Shown here piece by piece: positions 52,357-61,749 of a stretch of 64,000 nt of DNA (position 1 is the stretch's first letter; each line of letters starts with the position of its first letter). The notes under the pieces are model-generated. The model was not told where the DNA came from. It made no database searches and saw only the letters and a program-made list of their open reading frames with translations. Origin of the DNA: Candidatus Saccharibacteria bacterium UBA6664 (GTDB lineage Bacteria > Patescibacteriota > Saccharimonadia > Saccharimonadales > Saccharimonadaceae); assembly GCA_002455275.1 (NCBI GenBank), contig DKKO01000004.1:96496-160495 (forward strand). Direction: 5' to 3'. The translations under genes were made by a program, and so were the position numbers.

Positions 52357-53010
52357 ATGCTAAGAAAAACGATAGCTATTGTGCTAGCTGCTCAGGTTGT
52401 AGGCATATTTCTTGTCGTTTCCAATCTAAATTTCTTTAACACAAATTCACCATTAGAAAACTTCTTGGGTTCGGTGGGAGGTGCTTTGTTTTGGTTGGCC
52501 CCAGTGGTGGGAGCCATTGTATTAGCAACACAGAAATCGAAAAAAGGATCCTTAACGTCTTATGCATACACCTTGCTGCGCAATCTAGGGATTCTATTTG
52601 CATTTACGGTAGGGCCATGGCTCTTGCTATGGGGAGTGAATTGGTCGTACTCGGCAGCGCGACAAGCCATTGACGCTGAAGAAGTGCGGCAAAGTCAGAT
52701 TCGATCGGAGGAATACAGCAATGCAATCGGTGAAGCTCGAGAGGAAGAGTGGGCTCGAACATGCCTCACTGCGCGAACTCTATCGACAGATTTGCAGGTC
52801 TCGGCTCTTTACTACGATTATCAGGATGCAAAAATATACTTGCAGCAACATGCAAGCAATGAGGTGCTAAGTAAAGTTAACCAGCACGTAAAGGCGATTA
52901 ACACGCAGTTTCATGAGTGTGAAGCTGGAGACGTGACACCTACAGCTCAACGCAACGAGATAAGGAATCGTCTGGAAAAAATTATTGCTTTGTCTGAGTC
53001 GAAAGAGTAA
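52357..53010 (+). CDS. Membrane protein with helical C-terminal domain, unknown
   Basis: 217 residues. Three hydrophobic segments (residues about 5-27, 40-58, 72-95) and then a charged, helical domain of about 120 residues with three Cys. No known family. TATAAT ends 6 nt before the ATG and no ribosome binding site is seen: leaderless. Convergent with 53067-53561 via a shared terminator. Confidence 0.75.
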   Translation: MLRKTIAIVLAAQVVGIFLVVSNLNFFNTNSPLENFLGSVGGALFWLAPVVGAIVLATQKSKKGSLTSYAYTLLRNLGILFAFTVGPWLLLWGVNWSYSAARQAIDAEEVRQSQIRSEEYSNAIGEAREEEWARTCLTARTLSTDLQVSALYYDYQDAKIYLQQHASNEVLSKVNQHVKAINTQFHECEAGDVTPTAQRNEIRNRLEKIIALSESKE

Positions 53011-53019
53011 TAATGCCAA

Positions 53020-53053
53020 CTAAAAATACGCCGGGTTCCTGGCGCATTTTTAG
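53020..53053. terminator. Bidirectional terminator
   Basis: CTAAAAATACGCC-gggttcct-GGCGCATTTTTAG, about 12 pairs, with A- and T-tracts on both sides; serves the converging genes. Confidence 0.88.
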
Positions 53054-53066
53054 CTGAATGACGTGA

Positions 53067-53561
53067 TTATGATTGGCCTTGGCTCAAGAAGTCGATTTCT
53101 TTAATGATGTCCAAGAGGGCCTGTGCGCGACGAGCTTCGTCGGTAATACCTTTGGCGGCATCGTGAGCTGGAGCAATAAGCGCTCGATCGTCGGTAGAGC
53201 GGAGCAGTAGTAGATAGGTGTCGAACTTTTCTTCGGCTGAAACGTTAAGTTTGTCTACGAGAGGACGAAGCTCAGAAAGGGCCTCTTGCTTAATACCATC
53301 AAGCTCTGATGAAGCAGCTGGCATGGTGGCTGCGACATCTGGCGCGGCAACAATCGGGTCGGGTGTAGGAAGCGAAGCAGGCGCTTCAGTAGCAGCAGTA
53401 TCGGCTACAGGTGCGGCTTGGTCATCTGCTGACACGGTTGGTACTAGTGGTGCTGGCGCTGGTGTTGTCTCAGCTTCTTGGTTTACCCCTGCTAAAACTT
53501 TAGCAAGTTCTTGATCATCACTAATCGATTGTTGTTGATTCGCTGGTTCAATTGTCGTCAT
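53067..53561 (-). CDS. Ala/Pro-rich soluble protein with helical C-terminus, unknown
   Basis: 164 residues from the ATG at 53561 (GAGGTGG upstream). The first 90 residues are low complexity (Ala, Pro, Thr, Val, Glu), likely unstructured; the last 75 form a compact helical domain (EALSELRPLVDKLNVSAEEK, then DEARRAQALLDIIKEIDFLS). Reads like a small protein-interaction domain with a linker. Family unknown. Confidence 0.75.
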   Translation of the reverse strand: MTTIEPANQQQSISDDQELAKVLAGVNQEAETTPAPAPLVPTVSADDQAAPVADTAATEAPASLPTPDPIVAAPDVAATMPAASSELDGIKQEALSELRPLVDKLNVSAEEKFDTYLLLLRSTDDRALIAPAHDAAKGITDEARRAQALLDIIKEIDFLSQGQS

Positions 53562-53684
53562 GCCCACCTCTATATTACTTATGCTTCGGTTTACAATTAC
53601 TGTAGCATAAATCAAACCTGTGAGTAAAGGTTTATACTAGATACATAGACGCATATACTAAAACGCCAAAAGAGGAGACTGAAA

Positions 53685-54713
53685 ATGGATGACATGAACG
53701 TAATTGCCCAAATTGACACATTCGACGCGTTGGGCTTGGCAGCAAACACACCCGAACAATTGCGACATGACTTCGCGGTGCAAAATGTTAGTCTAGACCG
53801 AGATATTCGCAATGTGGTGTTTGCTGGTATGGGCGGTAGTGCATTGCAGGCTGAATTTATTAAAACATGGCCTAGCCTTTCAGCGCCGTTTGTCATCTGG
53901 CGAGATTATAATCTACCTAACTTTGTAGACGAGCACACGCTAGTACTAGTGGCAAGTTACTCGGGCAACACTGAAGAAACGCTGTCTTCACTAGCTACTG
54001 CACGAGAAAAAGGCGCGATGGTGGCTGTTATGGCTGGTGGTGGCAAGTTGCAAGAAGAGGCTGAGGCACACGGTGATATCTTTGTGCAGATCCCGAAGGC
54101 AGTGCAACCACGAATGGCAGTGTTTTATTCATTCCGTATTTTAGTAGAGGTGTTAGTAGCACACGGCCTAGCCAAACGTGAGGTATTGGCAGAACTTGAG
54201 GCTGCTTCAAAGGTAATCGAATCAATTATTCCGCGCTGGGTCAAAGAAATTCCAACAGAAGAAAACGAGGCTAAGCAAATTGCGAAACACCTGGTAGGTA
54301 AAACACCGATATTCTATGCAGGTACATTGATGACCGCAGCGGCATACAAGTGGAAGATTGGCGTGAACGAAAACGCGAAAAACACATCATGGTACAACCT
54401 GATGCCAGAGTTTAACCACAATGAATTTATGGGCTGGACTTCACACCCAGTCGAAAAACCATTTGCTGTGGTTGATTTGATTTCAAGCTATGAGCACCCT
54501 CGCATTTTGCGTCGTTTTGAAGTAAGCGACCGCTTACTATCGGGTATGCGACCAAAGGCCTTGCAGTTGCACGCGGAAGGCAATAGTATCCTGGAACAAC
54601 TGTTGTACCTAGTGATGTTGGGCGACTTCGCGACTATTTACATGGGTATCTTGAATGGTGTTGACCCAAGCCCAGTAGCATTGATTGAGAAATTCAAAAA
54701 AGAATTGGGGTAG
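53685..54713 (+). CDS. Bifunctional phosphoglucose/phosphomannose isomerase family protein
   Basis: 342 residues, two SIS domains. VVFAGMGGSALQAEFIKTWP near residue 45, VASYSGNTEETLSSL near 90, KAVQPRMAVFYSF and NHNEFMGWTSHPVEK near 245 match the archaeal/bacterial PGI/PMI group rather than classical Pgi. It would interconvert glucose-6-P, mannose-6-P and fructose-6-P and so feed the surface glycan pathways. GAGGAG upstream of the start. Confidence 0.92.
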   Translation: MDDMNVIAQIDTFDALGLAANTPEQLRHDFAVQNVSLDRDIRNVVFAGMGGSALQAEFIKTWPSLSAPFVIWRDYNLPNFVDEHTLVLVASYSGNTEETLSSLATAREKGAMVAVMAGGGKLQEEAEAHGDIFVQIPKAVQPRMAVFYSFRILVEVLVAHGLAKREVLAELEAASKVIESIIPRWVKEIPTEENEAKQIAKHLVGKTPIFYAGTLMTAAAYKWKIGVNENAKNTSWYNLMPEFNHNEFMGWTSHPVEKPFAVVDLISSYEHPRILRRFEVSDRLLSGMRPKALQLHAEGNSILEQLLYLVMLGDFATIYMGILNGVDPSPVALIEKFKKELG

Positions 54714-54718
54714 GGATG

Positions 54719-55948
54719 CTAGTGGTAGCGGCGAAGTGACTCGATAGGGTCTTTGCTTGATGCGCGGATAGCAGGGTACAAGCCAAACAGTACGCCTACT
54801 CCAACTGAAAGCGCACTAGCCCAGCCGACAATCGCCCAAGAAAATGCCGGGTCGTAGGTGAGGAACATACTAATACCAAACGCAATCACGTAGCCACCAA
54901 TGAAACCGGCGAAACCACCTATAACGCTGATAATGAGGGCTTCAATCATGAACTGCAAAATGATGGTACGGTTGCTAGCTCCTACTGCTTTGCGTAAACC
55001 AATCTCACGGGTTCGTTCTGATATGCTCACCAGCATGATATTCATGATACCGATACCACCGACAAGCAGCGAGATGCCTGCGATGAGGGACATAACGGTG
55101 CTAATAACACTGAATAGACGACTAGTTGGCTTGGCGATAGACGTGCCAGTATACACCGCAACATCGCGTTCGTGATCGTGGTTTGCACGCAAGAGATTTG
55201 TGATTTTTTGCTTAAAGTCAGCCATGGCTACCCCTGGCTTGGCTTTTACATTTATTTGCTGAATTTGGGCGACACCACTATTAAATAACTTGCCACTTTC
55301 AAGACTAATGATAGCAGCCGAATCAAGATCAATGTTGTTGTAATTGATTGGGTCGTTCTGGCGCTTCATTACTCCTATCACTGTAAAGCTCTGTCCGCGT
55401 ATAAGAAATGTTTTGCCAATCGCTTCCTCGGTACCGAACAGATCGACGGCGAGTTGCGTACCAATCACTGCGGTGTCCTCAAGCGTTACGCTATCGATAA
55501 ATTGACCATCGCTCATTTTTAGCTTTGAAATGTCAGCGAAGTCGGGGGTGGTTGCTAGAATACTACTTCGCTCCGGCGATGCACCTGCCTTACGAACGCT
55601 GCCACTGAGTGTCATAAGCGGTGCGACGGCTTGCACATCTTTCAGCTCGTAAATCGACTCTACATCACGTTCAGTAAGAGGGCTTGTGGTGTAACTATTT
55701 TGAGGTGTGGGGTTCGCCAAATCTTGCAAGCTCGACTGTTTCGAGACGGGACGAATAACGGCCACGGTCGAGCCGAGTTCCTTCACCTGGTCGTTAATAA
55801 TATTAGTAATGCCATTGCTCAAGGCAAGAATCGTTGTAATACTAGCAACGCCTATTGCAACACCTGTCATGGTAAGTGCGGTACGCATACGCGCGCGCAC
55901 TAAAGATTGCTTGGCAGTACGATAATGTTCAAGCAGGAGTGGTCTCAT
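54719..55948 (-). CDS. MacB-like ABC transporter permease (FtsX domain)
   Basis: 409 residues. One N-terminal helix, a large outside domain (residues about 50-270, MacB-type periplasmic core), then three helices with the FtsX pattern (SLLVGGIGIMNIMLVSISER, REIGLRKAVGASNRTI, FLIEA-type region). Start overlaps the stop of the ATPase gene by 4 bp. Mechanotransmission ABC exporters of this class move peptides, lipoproteins or drugs. Substrate unknown. Confidence 0.93.
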   Translation of the reverse strand: MRPLLLEHYRTAKQSLVRARMRTALTMTGVAIGVASITTILALSNGITNIINDQVKELGSTVAVIRPVSKQSSLQDLANPTPQNSYTTSPLTERDVESIYELKDVQAVAPLMTLSGSVRKAGASPERSSILATTPDFADISKLKMSDGQFIDSVTLEDTAVIGTQLAVDLFGTEEAIGKTFLIRGQSFTVIGVMKRQNDPINYNNIDLDSAAIISLESGKLFNSGVAQIQQINVKAKPGVAMADFKQKITNLLRANHDHERDVAVYTGTSIAKPTSRLFSVISTVMSLIAGISLLVGGIGIMNIMLVSISERTREIGLRKAVGASNRTIILQFMIEALIISVIGGFAGFIGGYVIAFGISMFLTYDPAFSWAIVGWASALSVGVGVLFGLYPAIRASSKDPIESLRRYH

Positions 55949-56754
55949 GATTTCTTCACCTTCTTCGCTCGCTTCTTTTTCGCTTTTGGAGCGGCTTTTT
56001 TGCTGGCTTTACCCAGCGGTTTTTTCTCGGCCACTTTCGGCTTCTCGATCGTTAAGTCTTTAGTATCAGTGTCAATCTTGCCATCAAGCATGGTTATGAC
56101 GCGACTAGCATAGGTAGTGAGATTAGGGTTATGGGTAACCATAATGATGGTATTGCCTTTTTTGTGAACTTCGCTCAGCTCTTCCATAATCACATGGCTT
56201 GAGCGGCTATCGAGATTACCCGTAGGCTCATCCGCCAAAATAATCGACGGATCGTTCACCAACGCTCGAGCGATAGCAACGCGTTGTGTTTGACCACCTG
56301 AAAGTTGCCAAGGCATGTAGTACTCGCGCTCACCTAAGTGAAAGTTTTTGAGCATGTCACTAGCAGCGACAAGGCGCTTCAGGTGAGGCATGCTGCTATA
56401 GGCAAGGGGAAGGGCCACATTTTCGAGTACGTTCAAGCGTTCGATAAGGTTGAAGTTTTGAAATATGAAGCCAATTTGTTTTGCGCGAATCCGAGCACGT
56501 TTGCTATTCGACAAATCTTCGACACTTTTGCCATCGAGTAAATATTCACCTTCAGTCGGCTGGTCGAGCAAGCCAATAATATTGAGCAGGGTTGTTTTAC
56601 CGCAGCCACTTGGACCCATAATGGCGATAAACTCGCCTTTTTCAACGGTTAGGTCTACACCATCAAGCGCGTATTGCTCGGCTTCGCCCACGCCAAACCG
56701 TTTTCGTAGGTTCGTGAGTGAAATAACCGGTGAGCTCGCAGTGTGGTGTGTCAT
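55945..56754 (-). CDS. MacB/LolD-type ABC transporter ATP-binding protein
   Basis: 269 residues from the ATG at 56754 (a GTG lies directly upstream). Walker A MGPSGCGKTTLLN, signature LSGGQTQRVAIARAL, Walker B SIILADEPTGNLD and switch His in IIMVTHNP. The last 35 residues are a Lys/Ala-rich basic tail not normal for the family (KKAAPKAKKKRAKKVKKS). CATAAT ends 7 nt before the ATG: leaderless. Forms an exporter with the overlapping permease. Confidence 0.95.
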   Translation of the reverse strand: MTHHTASSPVISLTNLRKRFGVGEAEQYALDGVDLTVEKGEFIAIMGPSGCGKTTLLNIIGLLDQPTEGEYLLDGKSVEDLSNSKRARIRAKQIGFIFQNFNLIERLNVLENVALPLAYSSMPHLKRLVAASDMLKNFHLGEREYYMPWQLSGGQTQRVAIARALVNDPSIILADEPTGNLDSRSSHVIMEELSEVHKKGNTIIMVTHNPNLTTYASRVITMLDGKIDTDTKDLTIEKPKVAEKKPLGKASKKAAPKAKKKRAKKVKKS

Positions 56755-56947
56755 CACGTCTATTATGGTGTGCTAACAGATGAAACGCAAGTCACATTAC
56801 GGCGTAAATTTGACAACTGATACAATGAGTTGAATGAAGGAAGTATTGAGTTGCTTCACGCCTCGACAGACCCAAGTAATGAGGGAGCTGATATAATTAA
56901 TGTACTAGTGAATGTTCTCGGCAATACAGCTAAGAATGTGCCTACAT

Positions 56948-57037
56948 GGAGAGATGGCCGAGTGGTTGAAGGCGCACGCTTGGAAAGCGTGTAAACGAGC
57001 AATCGTTTCGCAGGTTCGAATCCTGTTCTCTCCGCCA
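56948..57037 (+). tRNA. tRNA-Ser (GGA)
   Basis: Class II tRNA, 90 nt: acceptor GGAGAGA/TTCTCTCC region, anticodon loop CTTGGAAAG (GGA), long variable arm around AACGAGCAATCGTT, T arm GGTTCGAATCC, encoded CCA. TATAAT at 56892-56897 may drive it. The rest of 56758-56947 holds no gene. Confidence 0.94.
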
Positions 57038-57039
57038 TG

Positions 57040-57080
57040 AGAAAGCACGTCATGCCATTTGGTATGGCGTGCTTTCTTTT
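57040..57080 (+). terminator. tRNA-Ser(GGA) terminator
   Basis: AGAAAGCACG and CGTGCTTTCT close a stem with inner CATGCC/GGTATG pairs, followed by TTTTCG. Confidence 0.85.
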
Positions 57081-57184
57081 CGCAGAAAAACAGGGTTTGA
57101 GCTAGGTTCGACAGTTGTCAAATGTTTCATTTTACAACTGTTAGCCGATGGTGGCGCTAGTATAGCGCTATCATCGAAGCGTTC

Positions 57185-57202
57185 ATCCTGTTCTCTCCGC
57201 CA
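57185..57202 (+). repeat. 18-bp copy of the tRNA-Ser(GGA) 3' end
   Basis: ATCCTGTTCTCTCCGCCA repeats 57020-57037 exactly, including the CCA, and is preceded by GTTC in both. The 165-bp unit between the two copies holds the terminator, ACAGTTGT...ACAACTGT (57110-57140 region), and TAGCGCTA. No gene found in 57038-57205. Confidence 0.7.
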
Positions 57203-57205
57203 GAT

Positions 57206-58303
57206 TTAATCTTTTAGAGCTTTTTGATAGACTTCGAGTGTTTCTTTGGCCATTTTTTCCCAGCTAAAGGTTTTGTGCCGGGCAAGACCTTTTTTGATTA
57301 AGTCTTTGCGTAGTTTTTCGTTTGAAACAACCTGTTCAATCTTTTCGGCCATATCATCAACATCTAACGGGTCGAAATACAGCGCGCCATCGGCGTACAC
57401 TTCAGGAAGGCACGTGGCCGTGCTCGATACGACAGGCAAGCCAAAGCCCATGGCTTCAAGCGCGCCCAAGCCAAAGCCTTCATTGAGCGATGGAGTTACA
57501 TAAGCGAGCGCCTTGCCATACAAATAATCACGTTCGCCCTTCATGTTTTTTAGCGTAAAGTGAATATTTTTGTAGCCGCGTTTTTCGAACAGTTCTTTGT
57601 TGGCAAGTACAGAATCATCAGGGCCATTGACAAACACCAAGCCAAGGTCGGGGTGTTTTTCAAGCAGTTTCTGATGAGCTTCTGCTAGACGCACACAGTT
57701 TTTGTAGTCGCTATGTCGACCAACGTTTATAAGAAAGCGTTTGAACGGCACTTCGTAGGAAATTGGCTTGAACTGACCAATATCGGCAGCTTCGTAGGTG
57801 ACATGTACTTTGCTGCTGGGGATTTTTGCAAAATTAAGCAGGTCTTGTTTGGTGTATTCGGTGGGCGTGATGATTGCCACACTATCGCGGGCTACTTTCC
57901 AGAACACATATCTTCCCACCAGCTGTTTCGCTTTAAAGATGAAGTAGTTTTTGTCTGAATTGTACACGCGAAGCAGTGTAAGGTCGTGGATTGTCGTAAC
58001 TTTTTTGCCTTTGTAGCGAACGGGCTGTTGCGGTACACAAAAATGCACCAGGTCTGCCTTTAGCTCATCGAGGAAAGTTTTAAAGCCAAGCTGTTCCTCA
58101 AACGAATAATCATCGTAATCAGCAAATAATACAGTAAAGTTCTTTGCGGTTGGCTGCCAAAAGTCTTTATCGGCGCTTGGAATCAACACAGTATAACGAT
58201 TTGTTGTATCTAATTTTTGTAGGTAGTGCAGCAGGCGCTCCACGTATGTTCCGGTAGTGGAATTAATAATGCGCGCGTCGATAACAATGTGTTTAGCAGC
58301 CAT
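57206..58303 (-). CDS. Glycosyltransferase family 4/1
   Basis: 365 residues, GT-B fold. MAAKHIVIDARIINSTTGTY at the start, NVGRHSDYKNCVRLAEAHQ near residue 190 and the nucleotide-sugar site EGFGLGALEAMGFGLPVVSS near 280 (E-x7-E). Retaining transferase acting on a lipid-linked or protein-linked glycan. Its start overlaps the epimerase stop by one base, so the two belong to one operon. The stop lies 3 bp from the tRNA 3' repeat. Confidence 0.9.
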   Translation of the reverse strand: MAAKHIVIDARIINSTTGTYVERLLHYLQKLDTTNRYTVLIPSADKDFWQPTAKNFTVLFADYDDYSFEEQLGFKTFLDELKADLVHFCVPQQPVRYKGKKVTTIHDLTLLRVYNSDKNYFIFKAKQLVGRYVFWKVARDSVAIITPTEYTKQDLLNFAKIPSSKVHVTYEAADIGQFKPISYEVPFKRFLINVGRHSDYKNCVRLAEAHQKLLEKHPDLGLVFVNGPDDSVLANKELFEKRGYKNIHFTLKNMKGERDYLYGKALAYVTPSLNEGFGLGALEAMGFGLPVVSSTATCLPEVYADGALYFDPLDVDDMAEKIEQVVSNEKLRKDLIKKGLARHKTFSWEKMAKETLEVYQKALKD

Positions 58304-59646
58304 TATTTTTCAAATCCAAGGCGTTGTTCTTCGGTTAATAGCAGGCCGGTTTCCTTGTGCAATCGTGCTAGTACGCCATCGACAATTTTTTCTGATACAT
58401 TTTTTCCGTAAATATTGCCACTTTTTCGCATGGCGTCGTTGTTGTAGGCGCCTTTGATAACTTCGTAGATAAATTCTTTGCTAAGAGGCGGCGCTGGGAT
58501 GTTAGAGCCGGCAAAGAACGATTCGCTACGGTCTGAACCAAAGCGAACGGTCACGTGAGGCACGCCGACGATATTTGCTTCTTCCTGGAATCCACCTGAA
58601 TCAGACACCACCGCGCCACATACTTTCATGGCTGCAATAACGTCGCGGTGGAAGGCCCACGCTTTTGAGTAAATAAAGTGATCGGGATATTCTTCTACCA
58701 TGCGTTCGACATCATCACGGTAGCCAAACATATCTATAGCATCTTCAGTGCTTAACAGTGAAAGAAATAATACTTTATAGCCGTTTGCTACCAGTTCTTC
58801 CACAGCTTCCATAATGGCGGTAAACCGTTCACGATTGAAAATGTTTTCGCGGCGGTGAATCGACATCATAATAAACTTGCCATCGGCCAGCTTTGGGTAG
58901 TGTTCAAATACGTCTGATTTTTTGGCGTCTTCAATGGCGTTCAGGGTGGCATCAGCAATGGTGTTGCCGGTTACTACTACCTTCGAAGGGTCTACACCTT
59001 CTGCAATCAGCTGGTCTTTGTTTATCTCTACTGGTGCAGCACAAAATCCACTGGTTGGTTCGGTCATTCGGGTGTTCATTTGCTCGGGGAAGGGCTCGAT
59101 GCTTCCGAGCGAGTAGTTCGCCATGTCTTGGGTCGCTTTGTAGTATTCGTCCCATGAAAACGTGCCAGCATTGATGGCGTCGTTGAATGTGTGATACACC
59201 TCTTTTTTCGGAGTCAGGGTACGAATACCGGCTTCCACGTGTACGCAAGATACTTTATAGAGCATGGCAGCAAACGAAATAGCTGATGCGGTGGAAGTGT
59301 CGCCATGAACGTAGGGAATCGGAACTTTACCATGTTCAAGCAGCACGTCTAAGATTTCACTAAATCGTTCAATCATCTGTACGGTTTTTTCTGGCCAATT
59401 GCCACGAATACCAAGCCGAATATCGACCTCTAGGCCGAATTCTTGCTCAACACCACCACTGTAGCTGTAGTCGTAATGTTGCTCGGTGTGGCAGAGCAAC
59501 ACGGTTTCACCCCGCTTGATAAGCTCGTGATAGATAGGTGCTTGTTTAATAATGTCGGGCTTTGTGCCAATAGTTACGACGTGCACGAAATGTGCGTTTT
59601 CGATTTTTTTCAAAACCTTTTCGTCGATATAGCTTGAAGTTTGCAT
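58303..59646 (-). CDS. UDP-GlcNAc 2-epimerase family protein
   Basis: 447 residues. Epimerase_2 fold: VTIGTKPDIIKQAPIYHELI at the start, HGDTSTASAISFAAMLY near residue 115, HVEAGIRT, MMSIHRRENIFNRERF near 255, VSDSGGFQEEANIVGVPHVT near 345. The catalytic Asp, Glu and His positions look intact. Family members convert UDP-GlcNAc to UDP-ManNAc (WecB) or release ManNAc. It is longer than WecB (about 375) because of an insert at about 150-210. Product would feed surface glycans. Confidence 0.88.
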   Translation of the reverse strand: MQTSSYIDEKVLKKIENAHFVHVVTIGTKPDIIKQAPIYHELIKRGETVLLCHTEQHYDYSYSGGVEQEFGLEVDIRLGIRGNWPEKTVQMIERFSEILDVLLEHGKVPIPYVHGDTSTASAISFAAMLYKVSCVHVEAGIRTLTPKKEVYHTFNDAINAGTFSWDEYYKATQDMANYSLGSIEPFPEQMNTRMTEPTSGFCAAPVEINKDQLIAEGVDPSKVVVTGNTIADATLNAIEDAKKSDVFEHYPKLADGKFIMMSIHRRENIFNRERFTAIMEAVEELVANGYKVLFLSLLSTEDAIDMFGYRDDVERMVEEYPDHFIYSKAWAFHRDVIAAMKVCGAVVSDSGGFQEEANIVGVPHVTVRFGSDRSESFFAGSNIPAPPLSKEFIYEVIKGAYNNDAMRKSGNIYGKNVSEKIVDGVLARLHKETGLLLTEEQRLGFEK

Positions 59647-59722
59647 GCGTGCGGGTGGGCCTTTCTAAAGAAATCGCTGGTTTGCTATCTCTATTAACTA
59701 TACTAAAGCTTGGCCGTTTCGG

Positions 59723-60862
59723 CTACTTGCGAGCAGCGGCTTTGTATACGAAATTTTGAATCTTTGTCACAAACAAAACTTTGTCGAACCGCTTGGCGCG
59801 GTTGTTTAGAACCACTGGCAAAAACCGCGTCTTTTCGGCTCGTTGTATAGCAGCAACGACGCTCGCAACGGATTGTTCATCGAACAAAACTCCGGTTTCG
59901 CCATCGGTTACAATATCGAGTGCACCGCCCTTACCAAATGCTATTACCGGGCTACCTCCGGCCATCGCCTCAACTGGTGAAATACCAAAGTCTTCCTCGG
60001 CAGGAAAAATAAATCCTTTCGCATGCGTGTAGCCTTCGGTGATTTCAGCCTGGTGCTTGGCGCTTGGTGAACCTTCAAAAAAGGTAACGGTAGGCCCGGC
60101 CATTGCTTCTAACTTTGCTCGTTCGCTACCGGTGCCATATACCCGAAGCGGAAGTTTTAACTTGTTTGCCGCTGCGATTGCAAGGTCTAGGCGCTTGTAG
60201 GGAATGTGTCGGGATAGCGCCATGTAGTAATCGGCCCGTTGCTTGCTTGGTTTGAATCGCTTTGTGTCAACAGGAGGGAACATTACCGTGGCTGGCTTTT
60301 TATAATATTTTTCAATTCGCTCTTTTACAGTAGTCGAGTTACCAATAAATTCGTCTACTACTTGCGCGGCTTCAAAATCTGCCTTTTTCAGCGACGGAAC
60401 CATTAGAGGCATTGCCAAACGCACCAGCCAATTGAGCTTGCCAAAGCCAGGATCTGCTTTATATTCCTCGTAGTGGCTCCAGTAGTAACGAATAGGAGTG
60501 TGGCAATAACATATATGTATTTGGTCGGGGCGGGTTTTGCGCACTTGCTTGGCTTCAGCGCTGGCGCTCGAAAGAATTACATCGTAGTCACTTAGGTCGA
60601 GCTTACGAAACGCATGAACGCGCAGCATCGGCATGAACTTGTGCAGATTACGCAAAAATTTCGGCAGGCGCTGTAGGTAGGTGGTACGAATATCTAGGCC
60701 AGTGAAAGCAGGCATTTTTTCTGGGTTGTAGGTGCTGGTGTAGATTGGTGCATCGGGAAAAGCTTCATGAAAGGCTAACACGACTTTTTCGGCACCACCC
60801 ATATTAGTGAGCCAATCGCAGACAATTGCAACCTTTGGTTGAGGTTTGGTAGCTGTAGACAT
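59723..60862 (-). CDS. Glycosyltransferase family 4
   Basis: 379 residues. VAIVCDWLTNMGGAEKVVLA at the start (acceptor side), ALSRHIPYKRLDLAI near 225 and EEDFGISPVEAMAGGSPVIA near 290 (donor site, E-x7-E). A mannosyl- or related sugar transferase for cell-surface glycan. TATAAT ends 7 nt before the ATG: leaderless, so it is a separate transcript from the NUDIX gene upstream. Confidence 0.92.
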   Translation of the reverse strand: MSTATKPQPKVAIVCDWLTNMGGAEKVVLAFHEAFPDAPIYTSTYNPEKMPAFTGLDIRTTYLQRLPKFLRNLHKFMPMLRVHAFRKLDLSDYDVILSSASAEAKQVRKTRPDQIHICYCHTPIRYYWSHYEEYKADPGFGKLNWLVRLAMPLMVPSLKKADFEAAQVVDEFIGNSTTVKERIEKYYKKPATVMFPPVDTKRFKPSKQRADYYMALSRHIPYKRLDLAIAAANKLKLPLRVYGTGSERAKLEAMAGPTVTFFEGSPSAKHQAEITEGYTHAKGFIFPAEEDFGISPVEAMAGGSPVIAFGKGGALDIVTDGETGVLFDEQSVASVVAAIQRAEKTRFLPVVLNNRAKRFDKVLFVTKIQNFVYKAAARK

Positions 60863-60882
60863 TAGGTCTATTATAACTATCT

Positions 60883-61665
60883 TTAGCGTAGATGACGATT
60901 TATGTGTGGCTGTAGAGCCGCAAGCGATAGAGCAGCCGTAGTGCTTGCGCAGCGGCGAGTATGCTCAACCAGCTCAGCAATATCCGGAGTATCATCGACA
61001 TGAAAGGCCAATAAATCGCGAACCGCTTCGTCAGCTTCAATAGCAACGCGGGTTGCATCAAACTCACCTTTTCGGACATCGGCTTCGAAAAGGTGCGAAA
61101 CCTTTGTATTAATATCGCCACCAATATGGAGGCCACCAGGTAACAGGTTTCCAAGGGATTCTTCAGTGAATACGAGTCCAGTTTCTTCACTAACTTCGCG
61201 AACAGCAGCAGCAACAGGTGTTTCAACCATTTCGCCATTCTCATCATGTTTAATGCCACCTGCAGGCGCTTCAAGTGACCATATACCTAGCTTGCTAAAA
61301 GCATTTCGTGCCAGGATTTGTTTCACAGACAAAGACGGATCGTTTGAATGCGGAGACCGATACGTTTCCTGCAAGAAGACCCACAATCCACCATTCTGCG
61401 ATGGTTCCCATGGCAGTACCAACGAACCAGCTTTTTGGTCAATTATTAGCTGTGAACGTTCTTGGCCATTAGTGTTTGTCCAGCTAAGAGAATCTAGACC
61501 CCGCATGTAATTGCGCGTATGCGCGGGTGCACCTGTTTCAAGAAGATTATGCCGCACAACGTTTGTATCGTCATCGCCAATAAGCCCAGGCGCATCGGTT
61601 GGTACAGAGTATTCTGACGGATGCGTGAAGCTTTTTCGCACGAAAGAACGTTGGTGGTCGCTCAT
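60883..61665 (-). CDS. NUDIX hydrolase
   Basis: 260 residues. The Nudix box is split over residues about 135-165: GGIKHDENGEM, then AAVREVSEETGLVF (R-E-x-x-E-E-x-G). The insert between G and R-E is longer than in the consensus. ADP-ribose or nucleotide-sugar pyrophosphatase types look similar in the flanks (RSQLIIDQKAGSLVLPWEPS). Promoter TTGATT-17-TATAAT with the -10 box ending 6 nt before the ATG: leaderless. Confidence 0.88.
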   Translation of the reverse strand: MSDHQRSFVRKSFTHPSEYSVPTDAPGLIGDDDTNVVRHNLLETGAPAHTRNYMRGLDSLSWTNTNGQERSQLIIDQKAGSLVLPWEPSQNGGLWVFLQETYRSPHSNDPSLSVKQILARNAFSKLGIWSLEAPAGGIKHDENGEMVETPVAAAVREVSEETGLVFTEESLGNLLPGGLHIGGDINTKVSHLFEADVRKGEFDATRVAIEADEAVRDLLAFHVDDTPDIAELVEHTRRCASTTAALSLAALQPHINRHLR

Positions 61666-61671
61666 ACTTTA

Positions 61672-61700
61672 ATTATAGCACAAAATGTAATAAAAATCAA
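61672..61700 (-). promoter_or_regulatory. Leaderless promoter of the NUDIX gene
   Basis: Minus strand TTGATT, 17 bp, TATAAT, then 6 nt, then ATG. The clearest full example of the leaderless layout in this window. Confidence 0.82.
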
Positions 61701-61749
61701 TACAAAAACGCTTGTGATGAAGCTTGCGTACCCTGATATACTCATATAT

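Noticed and set aside
56856..57053. Minus-strand reading with [10 protein letters not shown] over tRNA-Ser(GGA)
   Set aside because: Same artefact: antisense of a serine tRNA.
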